A stretch of 64,000 nt of DNA from the NCBI GenBank assembly GCA_963697975.1, contig OY969111.1, positions 3,658,001 to 3,722,000 of the forward strand. Reading direction: 5' to 3'. The notes under the pieces were generated by a model that saw only the letters and a program-made list of their open reading frames with translations, was not told where the DNA came from and searched no databases. Source of the stretch: QHXM01 sp963697975 (GTDB taxonomy: Bacteria; Acidobacteriota; Blastocatellia; Pyrinomonadales; Pyrinomonadaceae). A program made the position numbers and the translations under genes. Below, one piece after another: positions 16,733 to 25,903 of the stretch (its first letter is position 1; each line of letters opens with the position of its first letter).

Positions 16733-19606
16733 TCAACTTAATAATTGAGATTTGGCGGTCTTCCTGCGAAGGACGGGAAACGCCAGAAAGCCCAGTAAAA
16801 CGAGCAGGGACAGGGCGCTCAGGGCTGCTCCGTAATAAAAGCTTTTCGGCCTGAACGTGAACCTCATGAGGTGGCGGCCAGCGGGCACGCGCACCCCGCG
16901 AAGCGCGTAGTTTGCGCGGAAAATCCGGGTGGTCATGCCGTCCACAGTCGCCTGCCAGCCGGGATAATCGGCGTCGCTCGTCACCAGAAAAGCAGGGGAC
17001 GAAGCGACGGTCTCGACTTCCATTGTGGTCGAAGACAATTGGGTTATACGGGCGGAGGCAGACACGTCAAGCTGCTCTGCCATGATGAGCGAGGGTTCTT
17101 CCGTAAGAGCCGTTCGCCAGGGATCGTAAGCGCGCCCGTAGGGTAGCCACGAGGTTTTGATCGTCTTGAGAATATCGTCGGGCTTGAGAGCAATCACTTC
17201 GGGCACAAGCCACGCGCGAGGCATGGCTTGCAGGTTCTCGTAGACGCGAGCCTCCGCATCTTCTTCGACGAAGCGCCAGCGGCTATCATCCTGCATCCAT
17301 GAAGTGATCGGAGCAGAGCTTTTACCGGGTTCGTCAATCAAGCTGACCTTTTCAATCGTGATTGAGCCGGAGCGACCCACCCACTGCAATTCTATCCGGC
17401 TGACATCTTTGAGGCCGTCCAACGGAAGCGTCGCCAGATAGAAATGGCCTTCGCATGGCTCGTCCAACATCTTCGCGGCAAAGCTGCTGTAGACTGGCGC
17501 TCGCCTGTGCTTCACCTGAGGCGTCACGCTGCGACAATCGTAAGCCCATTCCGCCGTGTCGCGCCCCGCCAGCATATTCTTTGTCTGAACGATTCCGGCA
17601 GCATCCGTAATTAGAACACGCACGACTTCTTCACCTTCGGGAACAGGCGGCGCGCAGGCTAACCGGCTAACAATGTTCACAGTCGTCGCCCGAAGAGGCG
17701 TTGGAAGATTGAATTTAACCGAGTCACGGGAAGGATGATCGCAGCCTGAGCCGAGCCACATGTCCATATTCTCCGCATCCCAGAGAATCCCTCGCGCGTC
17801 TTTGACAGGCGCGGGTCGAGGCAGAAAAACATAGCGCACCGCCGCCAGATTCAAACTCTGGTCATTGCTATTCTTCCATGAAGGATCAAGGCTCGCGTCG
17901 GGTCGCATGGAGAGCAGATAAGTCATCCCCGACAAACTCAACGGGCCGTAAATGCTCGCGCTCGGAATCTCCCAGAGTCTCGACAGATTCGGAGGAAGCT
18001 CGCCCTGTTTCCCAAGGATGCCACGCACGGGAATCACGCGCTGGTTAGTCTCGCGCAACAGGTTTTGATAATGAGCGGCAAGCGCAGGCGGTCTTAAAAT
18101 ATTTTTAGCGGGCGCAAATTCCTGCCAGCTATAGAACCAGCCGAAAGATGCCATATCCAGGATGAGCACGAGCATCAGCAAAACTTGTCTTGGACGATGC
18201 GCCGGGTTGCGATACCAGTAGAGAAGCGTGAGCGCCGTGGCGAGAAAAATTATCAGCGGTACGGCAGCCGCCGCATTAGCCCACGGCAATCCGTTCAAAC
18301 GAACAGACCCGCCGTTGAAAGCATACTCAGCCGAGTTTTTCGAGACGATGTAGAGCAGCCCCGCAATCATCAAGACAGCGGTCACGGCGATTGCTTTCAG
18401 CAGCAACGCGCGCGTCACCATTTTTCTGATGATTACGTTAACGCCGATTCCGGCAAGCACGCTCACGGCGAAGGCCATCTCGATGAAGTGGCGCGCTGGC
18501 ACACGAAACTTGCCAACGACAGGCAGACGATAAACAAGCTGAGCGAGCGGCGTTTGATCGCCCAACGCCAGCAGGAAGGCTACAAGCGCGGCGCACAGCC
18601 AGAAGACGGAAACGGCTGTGCGGCGCGTGACGACAAAGCCTACCCCGGCCAGCATGAGCGGCAACAGGCCAACGTATCCCGTCAACTCCGTCAAGTTCCA
18701 TTGCCCGAAATACGAAGGGACTCCGTAGCCGGACAAGCCGCCGAAGATGCCCGGAAAAAGAAGCTGCACGAACTGCTGGCGCGGAAAAGAGTAGGAGACG
18801 AAATCCGAAAAAACATACTCCGTCCTCGTGCTCAAACTCGCCAGCTCAAGCGTCGGAAGAATTTGCAGCGCCGCCAGTCCCAAGCCTATGAGCATGACGA
18901 GCGACGCGACCGTGTAATATCGCCAGCGCCCCGTTGTCGCTTTCCAGCCGAGCGCCGCCCCGTAGCAGACGCCTAGAATTAAGCCGTAGACCACAATCTG
19001 CAAATGACCCGCGAGAACGCAGCAGGCGACCGCCGCGCAACCGACCGCGAGCCAGAGTGAACTGAACTTGCGGCGCAGCATTTCCAGCGACCAGATAATG
19101 AGAGGAATCCAGACGGCGGCATGAATAATCGCGGTGTGCCCTAAGTGAGCCATCATAAAACCGCACATGCCGTAGATGATGCCGCTCGCGGCGCTCGATA
19201 GTTTTGAATCAGTCAGCGCATAAACGTAGCCGTAGGTGAAGCAACTCGCCATGACGTAAGCCGAAAGGACGAAGACGTTCCACGCGCCGGGTAGCCATGA
19301 GAGGATGAGCGACGGTGGATACCACGCCATGACCTGCGGGTCGGCGGTCATGGGAAAGCCGCCGCCGAGCAACGTGTCCCAGAAAACTTTCTTCGATTCA
19401 AAGTAGGCTACGTGGTAGAGCAGCCCGTCGCCGGGGGCGAGCAGTGAGCCGGTGAAAAGTACCGGGGAAAAAAAGAGTGTGAACAGGAGAGAGTAGAATA
19501 GAACAACCAGCAGGGCGTGGCCTGTCGAGGTTTTCAGGAAAGGTGAATCTATGAGCCGTCGTATGGTGCGTTGCGCGCCTGATTCCGGTGTCGAAGTTTC
19601 GCTCAT
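16733..19606 (-). CDS. YfhO-family polytopic membrane protein
   Basis: 957 residues from the ATG at 19606 (a TTG three codons upstream is less likely). About a dozen membrane segments fill residues 25-490, beginning with LLVVLFYSLLFTLFFSPVLF. The loop around LAPGDGLLYHVAYFESKKVFW and the motif FPMTADPQVMAWYPPSLIL match the YfhO family of GT-C-like proteins. The C-terminal 400 residues form a large outside domain ending with one more helix (FYYGAALSALSLLVLLGFLAF). YfhO homologues act in glycosylation of cell-wall polymers in Gram-positives; here a sugar transfer to a lipid- or polymer-linked glycan is likely but unproven. A 137-bp gap separates it from the DUF4214 gene. Confidence 0.8.
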   Translation of the reverse strand: MSETSTPESGAQRTIRRLIDSPFLKTSTGHALLVVLFYSLLFTLFFSPVLFTGSLLAPGDGLLYHVAYFESKKVFWDTLLGGGFPMTADPQVMAWYPPSLILSWLPGAWNVFVLSAYVMASCFTYGYVYALTDSKLSSAASGIIYGMCGFMMAHLGHTAIIHAAVWIPLIIWSLEMLRRKFSSLWLAVGCAAVACCVLAGHLQIVVYGLILGVCYGAALGWKATTGRWRYYTVASLVMLIGLGLAALQILPTLELASLSTRTEYVFSDFVSYSFPRQQFVQLLFPGIFGGLSGYGVPSYFGQWNLTELTGYVGLLPLMLAGVGFVVTRRTAVSVFWLCAALVAFLLALGDQTPLAQLVYRLPVVGKFRVPARHFIEMAFAVSVLAGIGVNVIIRKMVTRALLLKAIAVTAVLMIAGLLYIVSKNSAEYAFNGGSVRLNGLPWANAAAAVPLIIFLATALTLLYWYRNPAHRPRQVLLMLVLILDMASFGWFYSWQEFAPAKNILRPPALAAHYQNLLRETNQRVIPVRGILGKQGELPPNLSRLWEIPSASIYGPLSLSGMTYLLSMRPDASLDPSWKNSNDQSLNLAAVRYVFLPRPAPVKDARGILWDAENMDMWLGSGCDHPSRDSVKFNLPTPLRATTVNIVSRLACAPPVPEGEEVVRVLITDAAGIVQTKNMLAGRDTAEWAYDCRSVTPQVKHRRAPVYSSFAAKMLDEPCEGHFYLATLPLDGLKDVSRIELQWVGRSGSITIEKVSLIDEPGKSSAPITSWMQDDSRWRFVEEDAEARVYENLQAMPRAWLVPEVIALKPDDILKTIKTSWLPYGRAYDPWRTALTEEPSLIMAEQLDVSASARITQLSSTTMEVETVASSPAFLVTSDADYPGWQATVDGMTTRIFRANYALRGVRVPAGRHLMRFTFRPKSFYYGAALSALSLLVLLGFLAFPVLRRKTAKSQLLS

Positions 19607-19649
19607 AAGACTCAAAGCCCAGAAAAGGCTGCTCGCTTCTAACGGCCTT

Positions 19650-20636
19650 TTATTTTGGGAACGCCATAATATCTATATGAGACGTGAGCATCTCGCTTTG
19701 ACAACGCAAGACCTTCTCGATGTTATCGCCGCAGTCTATGACTTCCGTGTCAAAGCCGAGTACGGAGAGGTCATAGCCCTCGTCAACCAGAAGGCGCAGA
19801 AACTCCTCACCCGAAACACCGGAAACATTTTTAAGACCTGCCGGGGAAAATTCAGAGATGATAACCGGGCGATGCTGTTTGAGCATGTTAATTGCCCCGC
19901 GCAATACCATGTACTCGGCACCTTCGACATCCATCTTGAGAACATGAATCGATTCTTCGTCGCGCAGCACCTGATCGAGGGGCAAGGCTCTGACGACAAA
20001 TCTCATCGGCGTTGATTCAAGGTTAACGTCAAAGTCTGAGATGACGCCGTTGCCCTGCATGCTGTCGAAGATGACGTTCCTGCTTGTATCGGCGATGGCG
20101 AAGGGATAAATCTCCACATTCGCAAACCCGTTGACCTTCGCGCTCAGGTAGAGAAGTTTGCAATTATACAGGTCAGGTTCAAAGCAGATTACTTTCCCAA
20201 CGCTCCCGACTTCATGCGCCGCTACCAGACTGAGATAGCCAATGCTGGCTCCCACATCAACAAACACCATCCCCGGCTTTAACAGGCGTCTGATGGCCGC
20301 CACCACATGAGGTTCATATGGTCGTCCCTCGATAATGGGACTCGCCACGGGAGAGCCGGACGGCGCGACGTAAATTTTGAACGTCTCCGCTTCCACGAGC
20401 AGCGGAGTTGATTCCACAGTGGCTTGAGCTGACTGGCGATTACGAAATTCGACGGAATTCAAAAACGACGCGACAAGACTCTGCACACTCATCCCCGTCC
20501 TGATGTTGTTGACATACGTCGTCCATCCATCGGCGTCCGGCTCTCTGTCCAGAAACAAACGATAGCAGTAGTAAATATCCTTTTCCGTTGCGAGCTTCCA
20601 ATCGCCGCTGGCACTCTCGTTCACCGGATTATCCAT
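19650..20636 (-). CDS. DUF4214-FkbM methyltransferase fusion
   Basis: 328 residues from the ATG at 20636. The first 75 form a DUF4214 module (YYCYRLFLDREPDADGWTTY, closing with FLNSVEFRNR). The remainder is an FkbM-type SAM methyltransferase: motif I FVDVGASIGYLSLVAA, then VICFEPDLYN, and LKMDVEGAEYMVL, the family's signature after the catalytic core. FkbM enzymes O-methylate sugars or other hydroxyls. The DUF4214 part may hold it to a glycan or to partner proteins. It is the last of a minus-strand group; an iterated-word hairpin lies just upstream of its start. Confidence 0.87.
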   Translation of the reverse strand: MDNPVNESASGDWKLATEKDIYYCYRLFLDREPDADGWTTYVNNIRTGMSVQSLVASFLNSVEFRNRQSAQATVESTPLLVEAETFKIYVAPSGSPVASPIIEGRPYEPHVVAAIRRLLKPGMVFVDVGASIGYLSLVAAHEVGSVGKVICFEPDLYNCKLLYLSAKVNGFANVEIYPFAIADTSRNVIFDSMQGNGVISDFDVNLESTPMRFVVRALPLDQVLRDEESIHVLKMDVEGAEYMVLRGAINMLKQHRPVIISEFSPAGLKNVSGVSGEEFLRLLVDEGYDLSVLGFDTEVIDCGDNIEKVLRCQSEMLTSHIDIMAFPK

Positions 20637-20660
20637 AAGAGTCACTAGCAAAGTCAGTAA

Positions 20661-20776
20661 GAAATAGACAGGATTAACAGGATTAGCGGGATTAAGAAGA
20701 GAAGACAGGAAGAAGTAGGTTGAATGCTTTTCCTTTCATCCTGTTCCATCTTGTCAATCTCGGTCTATCTCTTCTC
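20661..20776. repeat. Iterated-word hairpin (ACAGGATTA word)
   Basis: Left arm AGACAGGATTAACAGGATTA with a further GCGGGATTAAGAAG; right arm CATCCTGTTCCATCTTGTCAATC, less exact. It separates the DUF2079 gene from the DUF4214-FkbM gene, and the TAG stop of the former lies in the right arm. Confidence 0.7.
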
Positions 20777-22636
20777 TATAGCAGTTGCCGTCACTTTTAC
20801 CCAAACCTGCGGCGCACGCTCGCCAAAGGCCGCGACTCCATCCTGCACCATGCCCCAGTGAAAGGAGTACGTGCCGGGCTTTTGTGGAGCTTTAACTTTG
20901 AACTCGAATTTTACGATTGAGCCGGGTTCAATGGTTGAAGGCAGTTCGACGCGCTCCAGAATCCAGTCGCGGTTTCCGCTCAGATACGCCAGCCTGTAAG
21001 CCTCGCTGGACTTCCACGGTTTGATTCCCGTGTTTTTCAGCGTGACGAAAACATCGTAGCTCTGGCCAGCCGTCATTGAATCAGGCACAGACTGTTCGAC
21101 AAAGGCCGCATCGTTATTTTGACGATTAGGCGCACTCATCACTGGCTCAGCCTTGAGCACGACCCAGCCGTCTTCTTCAAAGATTTTGCGATAGCCTCTG
21201 GCCTGTTGATAGTCTAAGAAAGCCTTGATGTCCTCGGTGCTGAGAAAAGGATAGGGATTGATGCGCTCGCTCGCAACTATGAAATCAGAGTCGGGGATGG
21301 TTAGTGCCGGATGCAGCACATACACAATGCGACGATGTGTTAAGTGCGGCGTGATCGGGCCTTGAGTGATGACCGAGGCGGTCGGCGGAATTAAAGAGAG
21401 CGCCCTGCGCCCGGCCAGATCGCTTGAGCTAAGACGCCAGTGCGAAGGTGCTGTTAAATTCCAGAGCGGAAATTCTGGAAGCAGGCGTAAATTGAGCAGC
21501 ACCACTAAACAACTCGCCGCAATGATTATCAGATAACGCGGTCTGACCTTTTTGATTCGCTGTGTGATTCTACTGAGGCCGTCAACAGAGGCCATGACGA
21601 TGACCGGCACAAGGACATTCGTATAATGAAAATCGGCAGTCCAAAGCGTGGCGTTCTCCGAGAGGAAGCGTTCTGCGAGCAAGGGAATTGCCAGAATAAA
21701 GAGCGGCGAGAAAAAAGCTAAAAACAGAAACGGGTGAAAGAGCAGCCAGTAGGTCTGAAGCTTAGTGCCCGGTGAAAAAAGCGTTTTGATGATGAGGAAA
21801 GGGTTCTTGATAGCGGTGAGCAGAACATTGAGAGGGCCAGACCCTAAATGATTGTAGCTCCAATACCGGTAATAATTATTTGCGCGGTCAATCCGCATCG
21901 TCTCCGGGTCAATGAAGAAGGGAATGAAAACTTTAGTGACGGCAACAAACCAGACCGTGCCTGCGCCCATGCTGATTAGCCCGCGCTTGAATTGCCGTTG
22001 GGTGAGCAGGTAGACCCCGAAAAAAAATACCAGAATGGAGAGATTCTCTTTCGTCAGCAAGAGCAGCACGAGACAGATGAAATAACCTCGCCATCTCTTC
22101 TCGTCAATGAAATAGATAGCCAGCGCCGCGAGCGGAACGGCCAAGGCGATCTCATGGAAATCAAATTCGACAGCCTTTTGAATGCCCCAGAAGATTGAGT
22201 ATGAAATGGCGAACAGGTATCCGGCGACCTGGCCCAGACGTTTCTCCGTAAAAAGAAAGATCGGGACGATAGTAATTGCGAAGAGTAGCGCCTGTGTTAT
22301 CAGCAGGACTTCGACGTTGTCCGTCAACCAGTACAGCGGCGCTAAAAGCACGAGGATAGGATGAAAGTGATCCCCTAAGAGATTTTCCGTCAAACGATTT
22401 GAGCGAACTGAGACGTAAGGTGCTTGAAATTCGCTGTACTGCCAGATGGCTTGATCGAAAATTCCCAGATCGAACGCGCTCGACGTGAAATGGCGGTGAC
22501 GCAGGATAGAGAGCGACGAGAAGACGAACGCCACAATCAGGACTAACAGCCACAGGTACTTCCTTCGCTTGAGCGTTTCGCGAATGCTCCCAACCATCCG
22601 AGAAAAGTGGGCTGAGACCTGCTTGAAGTTAATCAT
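20765..22636 (-). CDS. DUF2079 membrane protein with C-terminal NBR1-like Ig domain
   Basis: 623 residues. Membrane segments alternate through residues 25-390, starting with YLWLLVLIVAFVFSSLSILR. The sequence FDLGIFDQAIWQYSEF and SNRLTENLLGDHFHPILVLLAP are typical of DUF2079, a GT-C-like family. After a periplasmic part (residues 400-510) the protein ends with a domain of about 100 residues (DSMTAGQSYDVFVTLKNTG; KSSEAYRLAYLSGNRDW; PGTYSFHWGMVQDGV) that closely resembles the Ig-like domain of NBR1-type proteins, found in bacteria on exported proteins. Likely a membrane glycosyltransferase with an extracytoplasmic binding domain. It starts 10 bases after the next gene upstream ends. Confidence 0.82.
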   Translation of the reverse strand: MINFKQVSAHFSRMVGSIRETLKRRKYLWLLVLIVAFVFSSLSILRHRHFTSSAFDLGIFDQAIWQYSEFQAPYVSVRSNRLTENLLGDHFHPILVLLAPLYWLTDNVEVLLITQALLFAITIVPIFLFTEKRLGQVAGYLFAISYSIFWGIQKAVEFDFHEIALAVPLAALAIYFIDEKRWRGYFICLVLLLLTKENLSILVFFFGVYLLTQRQFKRGLISMGAGTVWFVAVTKVFIPFFIDPETMRIDRANNYYRYWSYNHLGSGPLNVLLTAIKNPFLIIKTLFSPGTKLQTYWLLFHPFLFLAFFSPLFILAIPLLAERFLSENATLWTADFHYTNVLVPVIVMASVDGLSRITQRIKKVRPRYLIIIAASCLVVLLNLRLLPEFPLWNLTAPSHWRLSSSDLAGRRALSLIPPTASVITQGPITPHLTHRRIVYVLHPALTIPDSDFIVASERINPYPFLSTEDIKAFLDYQQARGYRKIFEEDGWVVLKAEPVMSAPNRQNNDAAFVEQSVPDSMTAGQSYDVFVTLKNTGIKPWKSSEAYRLAYLSGNRDWILERVELPSTIEPGSIVKFEFKVKAPQKPGTYSFHWGMVQDGVAAFGERAPQVWVKVTATAIEKR

Positions 22637-22646
22637 TCGGATAATT

Positions 22647-24818
22647 TCAATCAGTAGAGTCGGACTCGTCGGGCATACTTCTGTATAACCAACCGGGGCG
22701 CACCGGGGGCAGCTTTTTGCCCACTTGATTGACGCTGCTCTGGCAGAAAATATACTGTCCCAGATCAGTCTGCCGATGCCTCACAAGAGGAGCGATTCTT
22801 TCCAGCGGCACGCTTGAGCTTGTATGGCCGGGATTAACGTCGGCGGTAAACATCGTGCTGACGGTGAAGCCGTTGACCGAGAGCAAGCTGAACAGGTCTT
22901 CCTGTGTGTATTCACGATTGTGCCTGCCGTATGGCCCATAGCCTGAATATGGATCGTAAATGTTCTCTCCGCCGATTATCTTTCGCACGTTATCGAGCCG
23001 CACGACGTTGGGCGTGGTCAAGACCAGCGTGCCTCCGGGCTTCAACACTCTCCTGATTTCTAAAAGCGCGTGAACCGGATCGGAGAGAAGATGCTCGATG
23101 ATCTCGCAGAAGAGAACCACATCAAAGGTGTCGTCCGCGTAAGGAAAAGTCTCGTCTTCAATATTAAACTGCTTGTAGGCGTATTCTATCGTCTCGCCGG
23201 TCTGGCGAATCATGACTCTCTGGCTACCTTCGCGCTCCGACTGGCTGAAAAAATTTGCCAGATGCAAATCCGCTTCTCTGAACTTATAAAGAAGCGTGGT
23301 CGTGAAATAAGGATTTGCGCCAAGCTCAAGCACGCTTTGCCCGGAGCGTTCGGGAACGAGTCCGAGAGTATAAACGAAGCGTTTGAAATCCGCCTCGACG
23401 TACATCTTCATCTCTTCATCCGGCGCATCTTCGACCCGCACCGAACCGATGAGGGCGCGCAATTCATCTTCCCCCCAACCCGCAGGCAAAGGCAGCGGCG
23501 GAGAGGAAGACAACCTATCTGCTTGCAGCGCTCCCGGCTTCCTTTGCTTTTCAGGTGAAAGAGGGCTGGCGGTCGCGGAGAATTTAGGCGCGACGATAAC
23601 CTTGTCGTTTCCTTCAGGGTCAGGGCAGGATTCCACCGCTTCGACGAGCGATTGCCGGATACGCTCAGAGGTGTATCTGGAAATGACGTAGGCACGACCT
23701 GCTTCGCCCATCCGCGAGCGCGCCCGCTCATCCGACAGCAGTTGGCTAAGTTGTTCCGCAAAGCTTGCGTAGTCCTGATAGATTCTACCGCCGCCGCTTT
23801 GCTTGACGTGGTTGGCCAGCACATCGGAGGCGCTCGTCACCAGCGCGGGAGTGCGTTGCGCCATCGCCTCCAGCGTCACGATGCTGAAACTCTCCTTGCC
23901 AGATGGCATCACGTAGGCGGTTGCGCCTGCCATCAGGCTAAACTTTTCTTCAGCCGAAACGAACCCGCGAAACTCTACGTCCGGGTGATCTGGCACAGGA
24001 ATGTCATCTTTGCCCGTTAAGACCAGACGCAGTGGAGACGGGTGCTGCTCTTTGAACCGGATGAAATAGTCGAACAGTTCGTTACAACCTTTGTTCGGAT
24101 CAATCCGCCCACTGTAGAGCAAAAATGGTTCGTCGCGCCGGGCAGGCTCGCGCAAGTGTGCATCTATCGCCATGCCGACGACGCGCCCCGGCAATTCTCC
24201 CCAGAGAAAATATCCCAGTCGTTGCTCGGCTTCGGTGAGCCAGATTAAAGAATGCGCGCGGCGGGCAGCATGTTTATAGACGGACAGATAAGCGGGTTGT
24301 TCATTGTGCAGCGTCGGCGCAAACAGCGCGTATCCTCGCTGAACTTCCGTCAGCCCGAAGTAGGCCGTCGGGTAAAGGTAGGTGATGAAAATAACGGTTC
24401 GATATTTAGACCAGTTGTGGCGCAGGAATTTGACGAGTGATGCGGAGTAAGGACCGATGCGCCGGATGAGTTCTTCCTGAAGCGGAATGCTCCACGGGAT
24501 ATGTTTTGTTCCACCGTCCGGCGCACGCTGAGTCCCGGCATTGAACTTCCCGAAGTCCTGCATCATTCGCGTCCAAAGCTCTGTCCTGTACTCGCTGTAG
24601 CCGATGTCAACGTGGAAGCGATGGATGTTGATGCCATCACGAATCTCCAAGCCTTCGGGCAGGACATTCGACCAGTAGGCCGCGTCAACGGCGGTCGTCG
24701 TCAGCACGTCAACCTCGTATGTGTCCCGCAACAGCGTGGCATATTGCCAGGCGAGAGCTTCGGAGCCACCGACGACGCTCTGGTGGCAACGCTGTACGAC
24801 GATGGCGATTTTCCTCAT
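22647..24818 (-). CDS. Bifunctional GT4 glycosyltransferase - SAM methyltransferase
   Basis: 723 residues with two enzymes in one chain. Residues 1-400 are GT4: VVGGSEALAWQYATLLRD near the N-terminus, LLYSGRIDPNKGCNELFDYF, and ESFSIVTLEAM with the E-x7-E motif. A Pro/Ser-rich linker (about 405-450) leads to a class I SAM methyltransferase: motif I VLELGANPYF, motif for substrate side VVLFCEIIEHLL, and RRVLKPGGTLVLTTPN. It presumably adds a sugar and methylates it or a neighbour, for example as a chain-end modification. The ATG overlaps the stop of the upstream gene by four bases (ATGA), indicating coupled translation. Confidence 0.88.
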   Translation of the reverse strand: MRKIAIVVQRCHQSVVGGSEALAWQYATLLRDTYEVDVLTTTAVDAAYWSNVLPEGLEIRDGINIHRFHVDIGYSEYRTELWTRMMQDFGKFNAGTQRAPDGGTKHIPWSIPLQEELIRRIGPYSASLVKFLRHNWSKYRTVIFITYLYPTAYFGLTEVQRGYALFAPTLHNEQPAYLSVYKHAARRAHSLIWLTEAEQRLGYFLWGELPGRVVGMAIDAHLREPARRDEPFLLYSGRIDPNKGCNELFDYFIRFKEQHPSPLRLVLTGKDDIPVPDHPDVEFRGFVSAEEKFSLMAGATAYVMPSGKESFSIVTLEAMAQRTPALVTSASDVLANHVKQSGGGRIYQDYASFAEQLSQLLSDERARSRMGEAGRAYVISRYTSERIRQSLVEAVESCPDPEGNDKVIVAPKFSATASPLSPEKQRKPGALQADRLSSSPPLPLPAGWGEDELRALIGSVRVEDAPDEEMKMYVEADFKRFVYTLGLVPERSGQSVLELGANPYFTTTLLYKFREADLHLANFFSQSEREGSQRVMIRQTGETIEYAYKQFNIEDETFPYADDTFDVVLFCEIIEHLLSDPVHALLEIRRVLKPGGTLVLTTPNVVRLDNVRKIIGGENIYDPYSGYGPYGRHNREYTQEDLFSLLSVNGFTVSTMFTADVNPGHTSSSVPLERIAPLVRHRQTDLGQYIFCQSSVNQVGKKLPPVRPGWLYRSMPDESDSTD

Positions 24819-25903
24819 AAGAACTGACCGGCGGCGCTCAAGAACTGCGTCCTGATTCTCTCGTTCGTAAAATGTTGTTCGTAGCGGCGGAGTCCCATCT
24901 GTCCCAGGGCTGTACTGATGCCTTTATCTTTAACCACCTTGTTGACGGACTCGGCAAAGAGATAAGGGTTTCTCTCTTTCCAGACCAGACCCGCTCCATC
25001 AATTGTGCCGGGGATGGCCGACGAGCCGTAAGCCACAATCGGCACTTTCATAGACATGGCTTCCACGAGCGGGACACAAAAACCTTCGTGCTCGCTCGTA
25101 ATCATAAAGACGTGCGCCGCCATGTAGAAAGCCTTGAGCGCGCTGTCGGAAACTTCTCCGGCGAAGATGACAGCTTCCTGAAGCTTCAGGCGCTTGACGA
25201 GTTCATGCAGCAATCTGTTGTAGGCATTCAACCGCGTCTCGCCCTTGCCGACGATGATGAGACGGCTCTGCGGATTATAGTCGTGATGATAAGCGGCGAA
25301 GGCTTCAATCAGCATCGGGTGTCCCTTGTTCGGCGCAACCCGACCGACCATCAGAATATTAGTCTTGCCGTCCCCGTAGGCGTCTAAAATATTCCGGTCA
25401 GCTTCGATTGCTTTGAGACGGTCAATGTGATGAAAAGGCGGGACGACAGAGCTTTTTGAAATGGGTGCGCCCCCCTGCAATAGCTCATCTTCGTTGTATG
25501 CGGAGGCAGACATGAAGAGATCACAGCCTGAGCGGGCTATGAAAGGCAGTTGGTTGCGTCCTTCAAGGCACATCCTCGCGTAATCTTTGCTGAATCTGAC
25601 GGCGAATTCGGGCGGCGTGACGTTGTGATACCTGACCACCTTCCGGCACTTTAGCTCGTGGAGCAGATTCAAGCCGAAGTCCCAGCCTCTGGAATAGTGA
25701 TAGATTAAGAGGGCGGAAGGATGCTTGAGGAAGCCGCCTATTTTCGGAGCAGGCCAGATTTTGGGTTTATCGAAACTCCATCCTTCGGCATAAATCCGCG
25801 TCTCATGCCCGAGTTGCCTGAGAACGTCCGTCATCCCGAAGACATCGTTGCTAACGGCATCGTTCGTCGTGATGCTCGGCGTTAAGATTGCGATTCGGGT
25901 CAT
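24815..25903 (-). CDS. GT4 glycosyltransferase, second of a tandem pair
   Basis: 362 residues. VGRVAPNKGHPMLIEAF marks the start of the nucleotide-sugar domain and EHEGFCVPLVEAMSMKVPIVAY carries the E-x7-E motif. The N-terminal motif NDAVSNDVFGMTDVLRQLGH and VVRYHNVTPPEFAVRF are shared with the neighbouring gene at 25900, of which it is a clear duplicate. Both of its ends overlap neighbours by four bases (ATGA), so it sits inside a tightly coupled operon. Sugar specificity is unknown. Confidence 0.9.
   Translation of the reverse strand: MTRIAILTPSITTNDAVSNDVFGMTDVLRQLGHETRIYAEGWSFDKPKIWPAPKIGGFLKHPSALLIYHYSRGWDFGLNLLHELKCRKVVRYHNVTPPEFAVRFSKDYARMCLEGRNQLPFIARSGCDLFMSASAYNEDELLQGGAPISKSSVVPPFHHIDRLKAIEADRNILDAYGDGKTNILMVGRVAPNKGHPMLIEAFAAYHHDYNPQSRLIIVGKGETRLNAYNRLLHELVKRLKLQEAVIFAGEVSDSALKAFYMAAHVFMITSEHEGFCVPLVEAMSMKVPIVAYGSSAIPGTIDGAGLVWKERNPYLFAESVNKVVKDKGISTALGQMGLRRYEQHFTNERIRTQFLSAAGQFL
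25316..25372 (-). repeat. 57-bp segment identical to 26410-26466
   Basis: Inside the GT4 gene; covers the codons for the VGRVAPNKGHP region. The same 57 bases occur in the paralogous gene, while the flanking sequence differs at many positions. Confidence 0.85.
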
